Source of the DNA: Bacteroides muris (ex Afrizal et al. 2022)
GTDB lineage: Bacteria; Bacteroidota; Bacteroidia; Bacteroidales; Bacteroidaceae
Assembly: GCF_004793475.1 (NCBI RefSeq)
Contig: NZ_SRYZ01000009.1
Span: forward strand, 45,643-109,642
DNA: 64,000 bases
Reading direction: 5' to 3'
Below the pieces are notes generated by a model. That model was given only the letters and a program-made list of their open reading frames with translations, did not search any database and had not been told where the DNA came from. Positions 63,976 through 64,000 of the stretch are shown here, piece after piece (the stretch's first letter is position 1; the number at the start of each line of letters is the position of its first letter). Position numbers and translations under genes: made by a program.

Positions 63976-64000
63976 TTAGAAATCATCAAATAAAGAGAGT
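63976..64000 (-). CDS. Possible last codons of the upstream carboxylase gene
   Basis: The minus strand reads LSLFDDF then TAA (63976-63978), 51 nt before the biotin carrier start. A biotin carboxylase subunit would be expected here, but seven residues cannot prove it. Truncated by the window edge. Confidence 0.3.

Noticed and set aside
1..64000. CRISPR array
   Set aside because: No regular repeat-spacer pattern and no cas genes were seen; the repeats found are irregular hairpins or words.

Overview
The window is chromosomal DNA of a gut Bacteroides (Bacteroidota); the species cannot be settled from the sequence. Evidence: a capsular polysaccharide (CPS) locus led by upxY/upxZ, promoters of the Bacteroides type (TTTG or TTTA, a 19-nt spacer, then TAnnTTTG), type III glutamine synthetase, the DapL route to diaminopimelate, and the trp gene order B-E-G-D-C-F-A.

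Left third (1-18.9 kb, AT-rich, all minus strand): a CPS operon read right to left. It starts at an invertible promoter cassette (18882-19110) and runs through upxY, upxZ, a self-promoted AAA-ATPase/PD-(D/E)XK gene, a dead IS66 element, a Wzx flippase, an Fe-S F420-hydrogenase-like protein, a pyruvyl transferase, a glycosyltransferase, a CapA-like protein, a TupA-type ATP-grasp protein, a Wzy polymerase, two GT4 enzymes, an acyltransferase, a GT4, a GT2, a YjbH-like remnant and a DegT aminotransferase cut by the window edge. Many joins are 4-nt stop/start overlaps. The only strong promoter in the cassette points away from upxY, so this assembly shows the locus OFF. The Wzy gene carries an 11-G tract that could give a second on/off switch.

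Middle (19-40.3 kb): a gene-poor stretch with a nested RNA-like structure, then housekeeping genes: a glycerophosphodiesterase, dapF-dapL, an outer-membrane protein, glnN, a secreted peptidase, an HdeD-like protein, and a complete trp operon behind a Trp-Trp-Trp leader peptide and attenuator. Type I asparaginase follows, then a minus-strand operon: a truncated flavoprotein, a cyclophilin-like lipoprotein, DUF3737 and a PatB/MalY C-S lyase.

Right third (40.3-64 kb): a decayed patch around tRNA-Gly(CCC), then late cobalamin genes in several blocks (cobU-cobT-cobS-cobC; cbiB, threonine-phosphate decarboxylase, cobQ; pduO-type adenosyltransferase; cobB). These are interrupted by a TolC/HlyD/ABC-2 permease efflux operon with a frameshifted permease, and by pncB. 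Next comes an AmgK-RapZ fusion with a MurU-like nucleotidyltransferase (amino-sugar/MurNAc salvage), an AspT/YidE-type transporter, and a carboxylase block in which the carboxyltransferase has lost its C-terminal end.

Repeats recur throughout: GC-core hairpin repeats fill the trp operon gaps and the cobB upstream region, and word-like intergenic repeats have entered the reading frames of trpG and cobQ without breaking them.
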